A DNA stretch of 64,000 nt from Lactifluus volemus. Lineage: Eukaryota > Basidiomycota > Agaricomycetes > Russulales > Russulaceae. This document shows positions 33,758 through 45,712 of this stretch, one piece after another. How positions within the stretch are numbered: position 1 is the stretch's first letter; the number at the start of each line of letters is the position of its first letter. The notes under the pieces were generated by a model. It was not told the origin of the DNA. It ran no database searches and saw only the letters and a list, made by a program, of their open reading frames with translations. Position numbers and translations under genes: made by a program. The DNA lies in NCBI GenBank assembly GCA_022376515.1, contig WTXI01000079.1:62001-126000 (forward strand), given 5' to 3'.

Positions 33758-36700
33758 GTAAACTTCAGTCAAGTGGTCGCGGTGAGCCACTTGACGTCAG
33801 GGTCTAGCATGATGTCATCCCGTAGGTCATAAAAAAATTACAGTGTACTAGTGATCCAGCGGTACCGTCATCCCAGCGGATGTTTCTCATGAGCGCATGG
33901 ATAGCAGTGTAAGAACTACTTGATCATAGGAGAAGAAGACAACATAGGGAGGGTGTAGTAGGGCAGCGGAGAATAATACGACTAGGTTACGACAAAAAAA
34001 AAAGAAATTTACGTCTTTCCCTACCGACCAATCAGGCTCGCTTCACGTAGTTGTCTGCATTGGGTGAGGTCGAACCATCCCCCTCCTCAGCTTGCACAAC
34101 TTGAAGATCGTCAGCTTGGAAATCCCAGAGATAGAAGTATACCGCGGGAAGCGCAACAAGCAGCGCGCCCACAACATTCCCAAGGTAAGCTGCGATAAAA
34201 GATCTGCAGAAAGAGCGCGCAGGCAGTTAGATTGGGTGCAAAGACAAGACGAGCAGTGTGGAACTGACTTCCGAATGTATTCGGCAGTGGTCAACTACAA
34301 TGGAGAGAACAGTCAGGTGCACGAGGAGGGTAGTGTGATGATCACACACTTTTGCATGGAACAAAATCCCGAGAGGAATGAAAAACATATTCGCGACAAC
34401 TGCATTTGTTTATTACATGGGTGGCTTTAGTTCGGCAAATCAACACTTGATGGGAGGCTCACTTACCGTGATCGAATCCGCAAGCTACAAATATCTATGG
34501 ATGGAGCAGATAAGATGAGACAATGTTGGAAGCAAAGGTAGGGAGACGTGCCCAGATTGGTATCCACAAGGCATAAATCTAACATTGCAGAACTCAGAGA
34601 ACGCTACGCCGTTGGGTCAAATTACTAACCTTCGACACAGTGTCTCGTGCTCCTTCTGCTTGCTAATAAGGAGGGGACGTCGCTACGGGTACTACTAGGG
34701 GGCCGAAGGGGACGCGACTTACCCACACAGCGACACAGACAAGCCAGTTACAGCCGATACCGCGTAGAAAGATTTGATACCACGCCGGAGTAACCGCTTT
34801 CTTACTAAAAACAGAGTTGCGCCTCAATACAGTCAGCGAATCGAGGTGTTGCGACGACTCACATAGCGAAGGAAACTACGAAATCACTATACGGGGATGT
34901 AGAAATGATCCCAGTGTCTGATAAATGTACAATACAGGTTCATTTGTCAGCAACCAGGTGGTAACCGATTTGTGGTGGCTAAATGAATGACGATGTGCCC
35001 ACATTTGACAAGGATTGCTGCGAAGAAAAGGCTGCCCGTAAGGTTGCCAAACGTGACTAGAGCGTTTTGTTAGTAGGGTCAACTCGTAGGTCGTACTCAA
35101 ACCCAAGGCGTGGCCAGGGAAGCGACTTACCAACGAGCCAGTTCAGAGGGAGACTCCACCATGGAACTGCTCGTTTCAGAACACCGATCGGGAAAACCTG
35201 ACCACCACAATCGAACCGGACTCGTATTTATGACTCAAACCCACTTCTCTCGTGGTGGATGTGCATACCATCATGTTGCTCGTTACAAGCTCGTGCCCTT
35301 GTAGCACGATCCTACCTTGCCAGTTGGTTACTGTGACCAAGGGGAAGAAGAGGATGACGTACATTGCGAGACCCACAGGAAAAACAAAACCCGCGAGGAT
35401 TTTCACGATTCCAGGGTTGGATGATGTCAGTCCAGGCGAGCCCCCTTGGAGGACCTCAGAAAGTAGACCGCCAAAGGAGAGCATCGCGCCAGCAAGGAAC
35501 TACGATCAAGGATCACGATTAAGACAACATGGAAAGGTGTGAGTTGATGAACATTGGGAAGCGAGACGACGCACCCCTTTGAAGAAGATCATATCAACCC
35601 GAGTGTTGTGCTTGCGCACGGCTGCGTGAACCATTGCGACCGCCACCTCTGCGGGTTTGAGTGTGCTGGGAACGTAGTTGGGCGAGTAGGGTGGCGACAT
35701 CGTTGCCGTGGCTGAGCGGCGGTGGCTGGCTAGGTGGAAAGACAGACCGTGACGGAGGCTTCCAAAGAACGATAGATATATTACAAAAAAGCATGGTGCT
35801 AAACTCTTTAGGGCCCGTTTGCATAAAGTGAAGGTATGGGAAAACAGGGGGAGGGGATAGATCACAGGACAGATAAGTATCGTGCACTGTGGCTCTGGGC
35901 GTAGCGATCATCATGCCAGTGATACAATACAAGACTAGTAGAAATATCCTTGACAGTTCCAACCCCAATCCAGGAAAGTCCCGTGTAGTCCTCGTGGAGC
36001 GCCGTCACTCAGAGCGCAATCGAGTACTATTAGTGGTATCCCAGTACCGTCACTGTATGTCCTGCATGTTTCTTTACTGTTCCGAATCCAACACATAATT
36101 TCCAGTGTCAGCCTGGTATGCTCGTAACGAGCGACTAAGCACAGTCCAGTCCAGAGGATCTTCATCCGAGCGTGGACCCTCTCCGATCCAGCTTATCATG
36201 ATGGACACGCTAAGTTAAGCGCTTACAAGTTTGATTGTATTAGGCCACCCGTCTAGGATGCGATTCAGGCACCTGTCCCAGGGACTATCGCTTCCACAAG
36301 CCATCCCAGTGATACTTTTGGGCGTGGGAACCCTGACTACTACAACAGCAGTAGTAAAGAAGTGGTTCGGGTCCGGCTGAGATACGACAAGGGTGCCTTT
36401 TCAGCTAAGAAGGCTATCGAACCCCGATCGCGAGCGAAGAATTCAAGAACTAGATTTTGATGAGGTGGAGCTTTGTTGTCTCTCTCTGCATTTGTATGAC
36501 GAAGACGGGGTCCCAGGTATTGGAGGAGGCGTGGCGGCACAGGAGATGAACCTGAGGTAGAACAACGTGCCATGTTGATTTCGGCCCGGGCTCGGTAAAG
36601 TCCATCTGCTTCACGGCCGCGGGCCGCGGCGCCACTACACAAGGCAAGCTGATTTATGTGCTAACAATGACAAAATGCCGTTATCGTACTAGTACACTCA

Positions 36701-36915
36701 CCGACTCGGTATCTATCACAGGGGTGAGAATCCCCATACAGTACAGCTAACCAGACAAGGCGGTGATTACAATGGCCACCTTCCATTCCTCAACGATGCA
36801 ATTTATCATATATTCCTAAGAAGGATACAAGCGTTTAACGTGATACCGTCCCATAACTGAAATGCGCGCATCATGCGTAGCCTAAATGCCTTAGTAGCGT
36901 ATCCAACCTCAGGAT
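33758..36915. repeat. Segmental duplication, copy B (FNT unit)
   Basis: Direct, diverged copy of 24520-27790. The left edge aligns to the MCM2 3' flank (cacttgacgt, agcatgatgtc), so the duplication carried a piece of that flank. The right edge ends with agaaggatacaagcgttta near 36820 and then reaches the complete MFS gene. Confidence 0.8.
34032..35700 (-). CDS. Formate/nitrite transporter family channel, copy B
   Basis: Paralog of the gene at 24836-26513 with the same exon layout. Order: STLKPAEVAVAMVHAAVRKHNTRVDMIFFK, FLAGAMLSFGGLLSEVLQGG, SSNPGIVKILAGFVFPVGLAM, (52-nt intron) IVLQGHELVTSNMM, VFPIGVLKRAVPWWSLPLNWLV, TFGNLTGSLFFAAILVK, TGIISTSPYSDFVVSFA, KKAVTPAWYQIFLRGIGCNWLVCVAVW, FVACGFDHVVANMFFIPLGI, YLGNVVGALLVALPAVYFYLWDF and a charged C-terminus. 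The start at 35700 gives SPPYSPNYVPSTLKPAEV; upstream in-frame ATGs exist but are not conserved in copy A. Key FNT motifs are intact, so both copies could work. The substrate is not decided by sequence. Its MFS neighbour is complete, unlike that of copy A. Confidence 0.8.
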
Positions 36916-36918
36916 CCC
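35701..36918. other. Upstream region of FNT copy B
   Basis: Corresponds in part to 26514-27823. No gene was recognised. About 36250-36760 does not match copy A and holds only short open frames. The MFS gene ends at its right edge. Confidence 0.5.
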
Positions 36919-39268
36919 TTAAGCTGTTGGCGTGCGGCTCGGTGTGCGGCCTCGGGTGGATGGTTCCTCGTCGTCATCTATGACGATCGGGGGAACGTCA
37001 GCGGCAGTCGCTTGTGCCACGGCTTCTGCATCTACGGCCCTTTCATCAGGCGGTATCTTCACGAGGAAGAGGAAGAAGAGCGAGAGCAACACTGCCGCGA
37101 TGAGGACGTAGAATATTGTCTCTGGGAATGTGGCGACGGTCTTGATGTACACAACGCCAAATAGCAACGGGCCTACAATCTGGTTCCTGTGTACCATTCA
37201 TTTCTCTCTCAACATCCCACGAGAAAAAATGTGTATAGGAACGTACCCGAGGGCCTGGATCACGCTCATCGCGCCAAACAACTGTCCCGCCTCAGATGGC
37301 GCCCCGCCGCGACGTGTGTGAAGTCCAAGCGAGAGACTGTGTATGGTGGGCGAGTAGCCTGCCGCGAGGGCGCCGAGTGCGGTGGCGGCGGTGAACATGG
37401 CTGTATCTTTGGAGATAGAAACAAACGCAAGGGAAATTGCATGTAGCGCAAGCGAAAACTTCGCAAGGCCGAGGTCGACGGCTGGAGTATGCGCGTGAAC
37501 GGGATCGCGGGAGGGTGTTGGCGGTGATGGTGAGGTGCGTGCGTCGAGGGGTTCGTCAGGTGAGGTTGGGAGCTGGACAGGCCTGTTAGGTGCAAGAATG
37601 CGTAGAACAGCTGCGCAGGAGACGCAAATCAGCGCTGGCAGTAAAAAGGGTACAATGGGAAAAAGTGACTGACTGGGCAGTCCGAACGCCAGGAAGAGTG
37701 CTCGTGTAACCCCAATGATGCTGATGTAGTATCCGACCTGAATAATGACTTAAAAAATCCGTAGATTGGGTACCCAGCGTCACACTTACGATCTCTGCGG
37801 TCCAGTTGAACTTTCCGGCGGCATATTGGAACCAGTATGGCATGCTGCCAAGTACCAATGAATCAGGGGCGTACGAGAGTGCCAACCATGTCAGAGACCA
37901 GTCCTTCTTTAACGCTTGTTGTGGCGCCACGCCTTCCTTTCGTGCAACAGGAGCCAAAATTGCAAGGGGGGCAAGAAAGTTAAACCGGTTGTACCAGTGA
38001 CGTTTGTTTTCCGCACGTCGTCGCGCTGCATCCATCTGGGCGGGTAGGAGGGACTCTGGGATGACAAACCACAAAAACAAAGCATGGATGAAATGCAAGC
38101 CAAGTGCAAGGTAGAATATGATGAATGGATTGCCAGATAGACGCTCAACAATTCCACCCAAACTTGGCCCAAGAGCCACACCAGTGAAGACGAGCCCGAG
38201 GAATCGTGAGAATATTTGCGACCTGCGATTTTTATTTCCAGTTGTGTCCAGTGAGCACAAGTGATAGTACCGAACCTCGTAGCTGGAGTACTGCAATCTG
38301 CGAGGTATGCGTGGAGAGCCGCCATGGCAGCAGAACTTCCTGCACAGGTATACAATCGGACTTGGAAATAAATTCGTTCAACAGGGGAGAAACCCACCGC
38401 CAATAAGACCCTGAAATGCGGAAGCGTATATGAGGAGCCAGTAGCCACCAGGAACGCGTTCAGGCGCTACGGCTAGAGACACGAGCACCGCATCTGACAA
38501 GAGCACCGCGGTGGTGTTGAGCCTAAGAAATAGCATGCGGCCGTATCGATCGGAGAACTGAGGTACCCATTAGCGACTACGCGGAAGCGAGAGGAGATGA
38601 AAGCACGAACTGAACCCCAGAAGGCCGCAGTCAAGCAGCTTAGGATGCCCTGTACAGTCGCCATGACTAGTGCGGACTTCGTAAGACAGTGACGAAGAGC
38701 CACGGAGCACTGCATAGAGGAGACGAACCCGTGAGAAGCTCTGCGACCTTTGCTTGTACAACGGGGTCCGCAGCACAGGGTACAGTTGCAGTCGAACCCA
38801 GAGACCATGTATCTGGTTCCGTGCCCCCATTTTCTGGGTCCCATTGACCAGCATTGAGATGGTTGCACACGAGATCTGTGTAGAGTTGCAAGCGCGGTGC
38901 AATGAGAGCGGAAACGGCAAGCATGCCGAGTGGACTCAAAACGATAAACCTGACCATGGTCGTGAGGGTGGTTATGCCCGACATGGATGAAGGACTCACC
39001 ACGTTGTCGAGGGGCGCTGCCACCATGGACGTGCGGCTCGCTCGCGGCGTTGGGCCTCAAGCGCAGCTTTGTCTATTTCCTCCCCGCCCATATCGTGCGT
39101 GATTGGGTCCGGTAATTCGTCGACTGGGGTGTGGGTATGTGAGTGTACAAACTCGTGAAAGAGTTCCGCTGCCTCATCGTCAATCTGGCCCTCTGGCAAG
39201 AGGGTAGTTATGGTGAGATATGGACTCCGAGTCTGGGTAACACCGGCAGATCGAGGAGAAGAAGACAT
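36919..39268 (-). CDS. Major facilitator superfamily transporter
   Basis: About 600 residues and eight or more exons, plasma-membrane or vacuolar MFS transporter. An acidic cytosolic N-terminus (LPDPITHDMGGEEIDKAA) precedes TM1 at MVRFIVLSPLGMLAVSALIAP. The unusually long loop before TM2 contains NHLNAGQWDPENGGTEPDTW and PCAADPVVQAKVAELL. Motif A is SDRYGRMLFLRLN. GSSAAMAALHAYLADCS, FLGLVFTGVALGPSLGG and FIIFYLALGLHFIHALFLWFVIPES complete the first half. The second half runs from LTWLALSYAPDSLVLGSMPYW to QLFGAMSVIQALGNQIVGP and FYVLIAAVLLSLFFLFLVK, with a Ser/Thr/Arg tail. The long extracytosolic loop recalls SLC46-like fungal MFS members, but the substrate is unknown. It lies directly upstream of FNT copy B in the same direction, so the two may act together. 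Confidence 0.85.
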
Positions 39269-39823
39269 TATCTAGTCTAGAGAAGTACACGCAGCATATA
39301 TGCGTGTACAAGAATATTCGTAATGCATTCGTGCATAACTTAATGCGTATTACATTATGGTTTTACGGAGGCGCCCCTTTGTGACGAGTGACGAAGCAAG
39401 GTAAATCCCGGCACGAAACTGTCCGCGCTCCGCCCAATGCTCCGCTCCGCCAATCGTCCGGTGTGTGATAAGTTAGTGCAACCTATTATTACTCATGCAA
39501 ATCATGGTCAATGGCAAAGCAAAGAGAAATTGCGCAAACGGCTAAGACTACAGGCAAAGGTTCATGTGGTAATTGTTAAGCTACGATTAAATAGTTGTTC
39601 TCAAGTCAGACCTGCAGTTGAAACGAGCCGGTAATATACAAGTTCATGGGGGTGAGGATTTGATATCGCGCGCATAGAAAAGTAGAGACGGACAAACAAT
39701 TGTCGGAAATGTCTAGATGCGCACGCGCATAAAAAAAAAAAAGGATGAGAAAAAGGAACATCCGGAGCTTGCAGTTCTTAACTGCTAACAGCAAGACGGG
39801 TTGGTGGAGACATCCTTGGGAAA
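39269..39823. other. MFS promoter and MEI2 3' flank
   Basis: No gene was recognised. An A-rich run near 39730 and several AT-rich stretches are the only features. Confidence 0.45.
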
Positions 39824-42512
39824 TCAGCGAACGTGGCGCTCCCCTCTCTCGTATTCCTCAGACCTGCTACCACCACCATGAAGCCGTGTCGTGCCGGGAA
39901 CATACAAGGCTCCACGGTTATGTGCACTGCGTTCTTTACGGCGTTGATGTGTCGGGGCGGGGAATGGCTCGGGCTGGCCAACCTGTGGACCACTCGAGTA
40001 AAATATCTTGGGTCGCCAAGATTCACGTTCGTCCATGATCGCCGAATTTTTGAACTTCTCTACAAGCGCTTCCTTCCCTCTAAGTACGTAAAAATCAACG
40101 CTAGTGCAAAGAAAAGCTAAAGAGTATAGCGCACTGGTAGTTCGCATAAGACATTTGAAGGACCTTCTCGCTAGCATACATATTCCTACATGCTCATTAG
40201 AGAAGTATATTTTGGGAGTAAGACTAAAGCTTACCACTTAACTCCGAGTCGCGCCTTCGCAAAGCGAAGGAGATCATCGACTGTGATGAAATTTACGAAC
40301 GCATACCCAACATTACACCCTGAGACACCGTGAAGAACGTCACTTGCAAGCGTAGTGAGCGCGTACCATTCTTAAAGTCCATCCTCAAATAGAAGAAATC
40401 GATGCGCCTTGAACAGACGCGTTCGATAAAGGTAATCAGGTCCTTGTCGGTCATTTTGTTTGGGATGTTCTTGATCATCACCGTCGTGCGCATGTCTTGT
40501 CCGCTTTCGATCCGCGCGATGTTCAGATTGTTGTCCATAGATTGTTCACCGGGCTCAAGCAAACTTGGGGTACGGTACTTCAGATGGCTCTGCGATGTTT
40601 GGGATGACACACGTGATGAAGACATATGCGGATTTGAGGGGGCGATCCGCCGCGCGATGTGTGCATTTGCTGGCCTTGGCAAAATGTATTCAGGTGTATA
40701 TGTGCTGGGACACGCAGGGATGAAGGATTGTGTGTATGGATGCACGTCATATGTCCCAATGTGCCCATGTCCACAGGCCGCTTGTTGCGTACCCTGCACG
40801 TAGGGTTTCAGATCATGATGATCGAGTGTAGGGCAGCTGGCTTGATTGTCCACAACGCGTTGACTTGCATCAAAGCTTTGGCTACGCCGACGCTCACCCG
40901 TGCGATCAACAAACTCCGACCCCCAATCCGGAGGTGCAGTGATTCGTCGGCGAAGGTCCTCTGCAAGTCGTGTACTCGCTAATGAAAACGCCTTGACACC
41001 GTCCCCTGCTTCGGCACTAGCGCTACGCGGTCTAGAGAAACGTGAAGCTGGGGGTTCTTCCGGTAACGAACCCTCCGTACTGGGAAAGGGGATGATATTT
41101 TGCAAATTGAGACCGAGTGCTCGCGTCGGTGGCGGTGATGCTGAAGAGGCGGAAAGACGAGATGGTGGTAACAGCTTGGTTGTGAAGAGAGTGAATTGAG
41201 TGCCCAAGACGTGCGGCCTGTCGTGTAGATCCTGGAATGCGGCTTGAGTCTCACGTACGTCATAATATTCTACGTAAAACCACTTCGAAAACAACAGAAT
41301 TTTAGCGTTATGTATCACTTAGATTCCAGTGGTTTATGTAGACTTGCCTGTCCATCTCCCGAACGAGGGTACCATTCCCGGAACGCTAGTAAAGTGCCAA
41401 AGCGATCGAGAATAGAGCGGACCGTGGATGGCTCGGTAGAATGGTCCCTGATTTGGATCAGAAAGGCAGCCTCTTCCTCGATTTCCGTTACGGGCGAAGG
41501 ATTTCCCGTGAGCTGACAAACGTGAGGTTCAGGGATGATACATCAGCGAAAAGAAAACCACACGAACATCTCTTGCCTCAGCAACAGAAATGAAACCAGA
41601 ACGAAGTTGAATTGCGTGTTGAATACCACCAAGGACTATGTGTGCCTTGCCCGAGCGGACTGCACGGCAGGCATTCTCTGCGTGGCGTAAATCGTGAAAC
41701 GCAAGAATGACAACGCCCAGACTTTGTAGGTGGCCAGTCCAGATGCCTTTGGATGCACCATACGGCGCGAAGGCACTCTTGATTCCCTCGTTTGTGACCG
41801 ACTTGGGGACATTGCTTATCTAGCAGGAGGTTTAGGATGTACAAAAAAACGTTATCCGTCGTTGAGTTCACTGACCAGGAGGAAGCGGCTAGGCGCAGTA
41901 TCAGAACATAGATAACGGGAAAGCGGAGGTTTAGGCTCCAGTTGCTGGCTCTGCGATGATGGGGGATAAGAACAGTCTGCTGGTGTAATATCGCCAACTA
42001 AGTCGTCTGGATCGGAAGCCTTTTGGGCAAGATATTTTGATTTCCGCCGCCAAAGAGCGGCATTTATACTATCGAGATCAGTTGGAGTCGCAGGAAGACC
42101 ACCTTGACTTGCGTTATCATTAAGGGAAGATGGAGTAAGGGGAGGAGTAAGTGGCTGCGGAGGCCTCGGCGGTGATGCGCATGGGCTAGGTGACGGAGAA
42201 GTTTGCTGGGTCTTCGAGGGGGCGAGGTCTAGAGGGCCAAGGTGAGCGTGATTTGACGTTGGAGCTGTCACAGTAGAGGATAATGGAGAATCGGGTGCTT
42301 GATGAAGATGGCTGCCCGCATGAACACTGGACAAATCAAGTCGACTGGTGAGTGGCTGTACTCACTGATACAAGAGGGGATATACTTACCACAAGTTAGG
42401 GAGAGAAGGGGAAGGATGTAGGCGTTGGGAAGTGCGGCCAAATGACTGATTTGGTGTCAATGTCGCGGAGAAAGCCGAGATGATGAGAACAAACCTTTCC
42501 AAAGTCGCACAT
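39824..42512 (-). CDS. MEI2-like RNA-binding protein
   Basis: Fungal Mei2 family protein, a regulator of meiotic entry that binds RNA through a special C-terminal RRM. The first long exon has NDNASQGGLPATPTDLDSINAALWRRKS, then RFLLVSELND. RRM1 has APYGASKGIWTGHLQSLGVVILAFHDLRHAENACRAV. RRM2 has ILDRFGTLLAFREWYP and FVEYYDVRETQAAFQDLHD. A disordered Ser/Pro linker follows. The Mei2 signature RRM is TTVMIKNIPNKMTDKDLITFIE, then RIDFFYLRMDFKN, GCNVGYAFVNFITVDDLLRFAKARLGVKW, MYASEKVLQMSYANYQ and GKEALVEKFKNSAIMDERESWRPKIFYSSG. The intron at about 41350 appears to use a GC donor (CAG|GCAAGT). The start is uncertain: an exon MCDFGK at 42512 spliced to PLTSRLDLSSVHAG is my best reading; no closer in-frame ATG exists. 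Confidence 0.85.
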
Positions 42513-45500
42513 GTAGAGATGGGGGGGAAGGACGAGGAGCGGAGAGATGAGATGGATACGGGGAGGAAAGAAAAAGGTGAGGTGAGGGACCAGGCGGAGG
42601 AGGAAGGTTATATAATTGGAGCCAAGGGAGATGACAGGCCCAGAACGGAAAAGGAAGCGCAAGTGGGGACGGACGCGCGTGAGGGGAAATCTCTTGCGCT
42701 GATCTTGTATGGAAGATTCGTATCGTCACCTCTCCTTCATTAGCTCTAGTCTTGGCCAATCGGTCGGTCGTTTCACTAAATAAATTACTGTCAACAGCAT
42801 TGCGACTTTGGTCATTTCCGGAGCCCACCTCATATTCCCTATTACAGTTCTCCCCTCCTAACCTCTATCTTCCCGAATGACATGTCAGCTTCGAGTTCCC
42901 AGTTCTCGTGATTCATGCTAGGTAAAAGAGACCTACTCAAGTGCGCATGTCAAATGACAACCCTCATTTCCTCCTTGGACCGAGATCCTACTATGGAAGC
43001 TGCCAATGACTATCCATTTTTGGTGTACTGTACCTTCACACAACACCATGTTCGCCCCCATCGTGTGCAGTGTGTGTCGCTATTGTCATTGCAGCATGGC
43101 TTGCAGACTCCCGTGTCTATCAATTTGTTTTCATTGGTGGCTTGGACCACTACAGGGGAGGGGCACAATAGATGAAGCAACCACGCAGTCAAAGAAAAAA
43201 AGGTCGGCTATTGCACCGTGGCGAGCTGAGGCCAACTTGTTGGCGCTGCCGGCATGCCGAATTTTTACCCATTTCCAGCGAATGCTGCACCGCTCGTCAC
43301 GGAGTTAGATCCAAAGCCGACATGCAGATTACCCTTCGACACCCCGCGCCTCCAAGCTCAAGTCGTAAGCTCTTCCGTCTCCCTCTATCTTATTATTGCT
43401 CTGTACGGTCTCCAAAGCTTACGCCGGTATTGCGCATTGCGTTGTTCGTGCCTGTAAAGGTCACGCATCTCCGACCGCGAATTCCCGGCGACAGCTGCCG
43501 TCACGCGAACCCCTCGCCCTTCCCCCACTCGAATAAACACTTTCCAGATTCGACTCGGATGTGTCAGCTGATGACACATTTTATTCCTCTGCCATTTTAG
43601 GGCATATGTACTTCTCTCCGGGTGTAGTCTCAGCCTAATAAGCCACTTCTCCCTCCTCTAGAGAGATACTGTACAGTTGGTGAGACCAGCTTCCCCCTCC
43701 TCAGATCGGCAATTTGCTTCCGCTTTGCATCCATCTGACCAGAGGCTGATGTGAATCCCTCATGTGCACTGCCTTACATTGCTTCCACTAACAACTTATC
43801 TATCTATCTCCGAGATCTGCGTGACAATAGCAATAAAGGATCGCATCGCAGTCACCTCCATGTCTCGCGCTGTGCCATGCCGTGCTTAGCTTCGAAAACA
43901 TGTCATGTCTGCCACGGGCGTCAATGTAGGTCGCTCGCCAAATCCGATGCAAAATCTCTACGGCTATACTATCGCCCAAGTACATATCAACCGATCACAT
44001 TGCAACGTTGTGTGCAAAGAACTCAAATATTGAATTACGTCCATGAACAACGGTGGCAATTACTTGAATGAAACCCAGGGTGTGCATTGTATTTTAGCAA
44101 TAAGATGTAGTTGTTGACGGCGCTACTCTCACAAACCAATTCCTGGAATGGAGTGGGTATACAATGTCGGGTTGTGCTTAATCCATCTCCATGCGGACCT
44201 CTGCAAAATCTCAGAGGTCTGTGTGTCATTTGCGATCGAAGATGATCAGAATGCGCAATAGATCTAGCCGTATCTGTACAGGCCTCATAAACGACTGAAT
44301 GATATGTGGGAAGTAAAAATGTTCGTCGATGGGGGGCGAGAACAACCAATACGTTCCTGGAGAGGTCGATTCCATCTGATTCGTATATACGGCGGCCCGG
44401 GTGTAATGAGAGACATTAGTTGCTAGGCCTGAGCTTCTCCGTATTGATCGAGCTGACACAGTTCACATAAATATATATCTCGTCATGCCCACGAGTTCGT
44501 CAACGAGCGGAGGACTGTGCTTCGCTTGAAGGACACCAATCTGGGGTGGCGGGGAAGGAATCCACCCTCATAGAGTACGGCGAACGAGACGACCATACTG
44601 AAAGTTCAGCCAGAAACTGGTGCCCACCAGCACCCGAGAAAGAAAAGGCCAGAACACCACGTTCACTAAACCCTCGGCGTGCTGCTGTGTTATTCCACAC
44701 ACCAGGGGAAGATCTGTCCTGTGAGTGGATGCTGTCAATTAGTGTGAGTTAAAACGACACATCGGTAGATCAGGATACGGTGACATTAACAATGACTTTA
44801 CCTACGTGTAGACATCTCAAAAGCACGACAAGCGATGCTCTCGCTGGCATCATCCCGCTGATAAATCATCCTAAAAAAGATAAAACGTTACGGGTGGGTC
44901 CGAAGACGTGGGAAAAGTCAAGATGCCAAATACAGCTGTCACGGTTACACGGTCAATAAATTAGTGAACGTAACCTCCAACAAAAGCAGACACCCTCCAG
45001 CCTCCAGGCACCCCCCAAAGGAGGAGCCGAATCTAAGAGGACGCTGAGAGCTTGGCCTTCGTCAGAGATCACTAGATCACTAGCTATTCTAGACCAGTGA
45101 GTTGTTTCGGCACTTGATACAAATTGTCACGCAATGTACTGTTGGTAGTCAACCACAAATTTGAGATGTAACTGAAATTAATTGATGAACATGACTTGGT
45201 TCTAGCCCACGTGAAACTCTCCAAAAGCTTACTTGTTCCTGTCAGAGAAGTTGTGAACAGAAGACTCTGTTGCCTCCAAACCGCATGTGTATGCTGGACT
45301 AAGTTACTTATACTTGTAACACTGACAACACGCCCGAGGTGAATACCCAGTGAACGTTGACACGTTGACAAGTTTGTCCGATTGCAAGATCATTTTTCCT
45401 CTTCTACCGATAACGGGCATGTCCAGGTACTCAGGGACTCAGTCTTGTAATCTCCTTCACAGTTTCATGAAATCACTTTATTGTCGTCTAGGTGACGTAT

Positions 45501-45712
45501 TCCCCTAGCTGAAAAGACAATTGTGACAGTAGGGCCAATCATAACTATTTGACAGGCTGCTCATTCTGGAATTGCATCCAGTTCTCTTGCCGGTGGTGTT
45601 AATATTATACACTCGCGCGGATTTGGAAATCTGAATGCATGCATCCGATTGAAAAGACCCAAGCTCGTAACACCGGATCCGTACCGCCCCAACACATTCT
45701 CCAAGGGGCACA
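42513..45712. other. 3.2-kb region without recognisable genes
   Basis: The part near 42513-42900 is CT-rich on the minus strand, as expected for the MEI2 leader and promoter. Open frames at 43172-43600, 43751-44071 and 44546-44752 show no family motif. I saw no tRNA, transposon end or tandem repeat. Confidence 0.4.

Noticed and set aside
39824..40120. Plus-strand frame across the MEI2 3' end
   Set aside because: The minus strand here encodes the conserved MEI2 C-terminus (EKFKNSAIMDERE), so the plus frame is a shadow.
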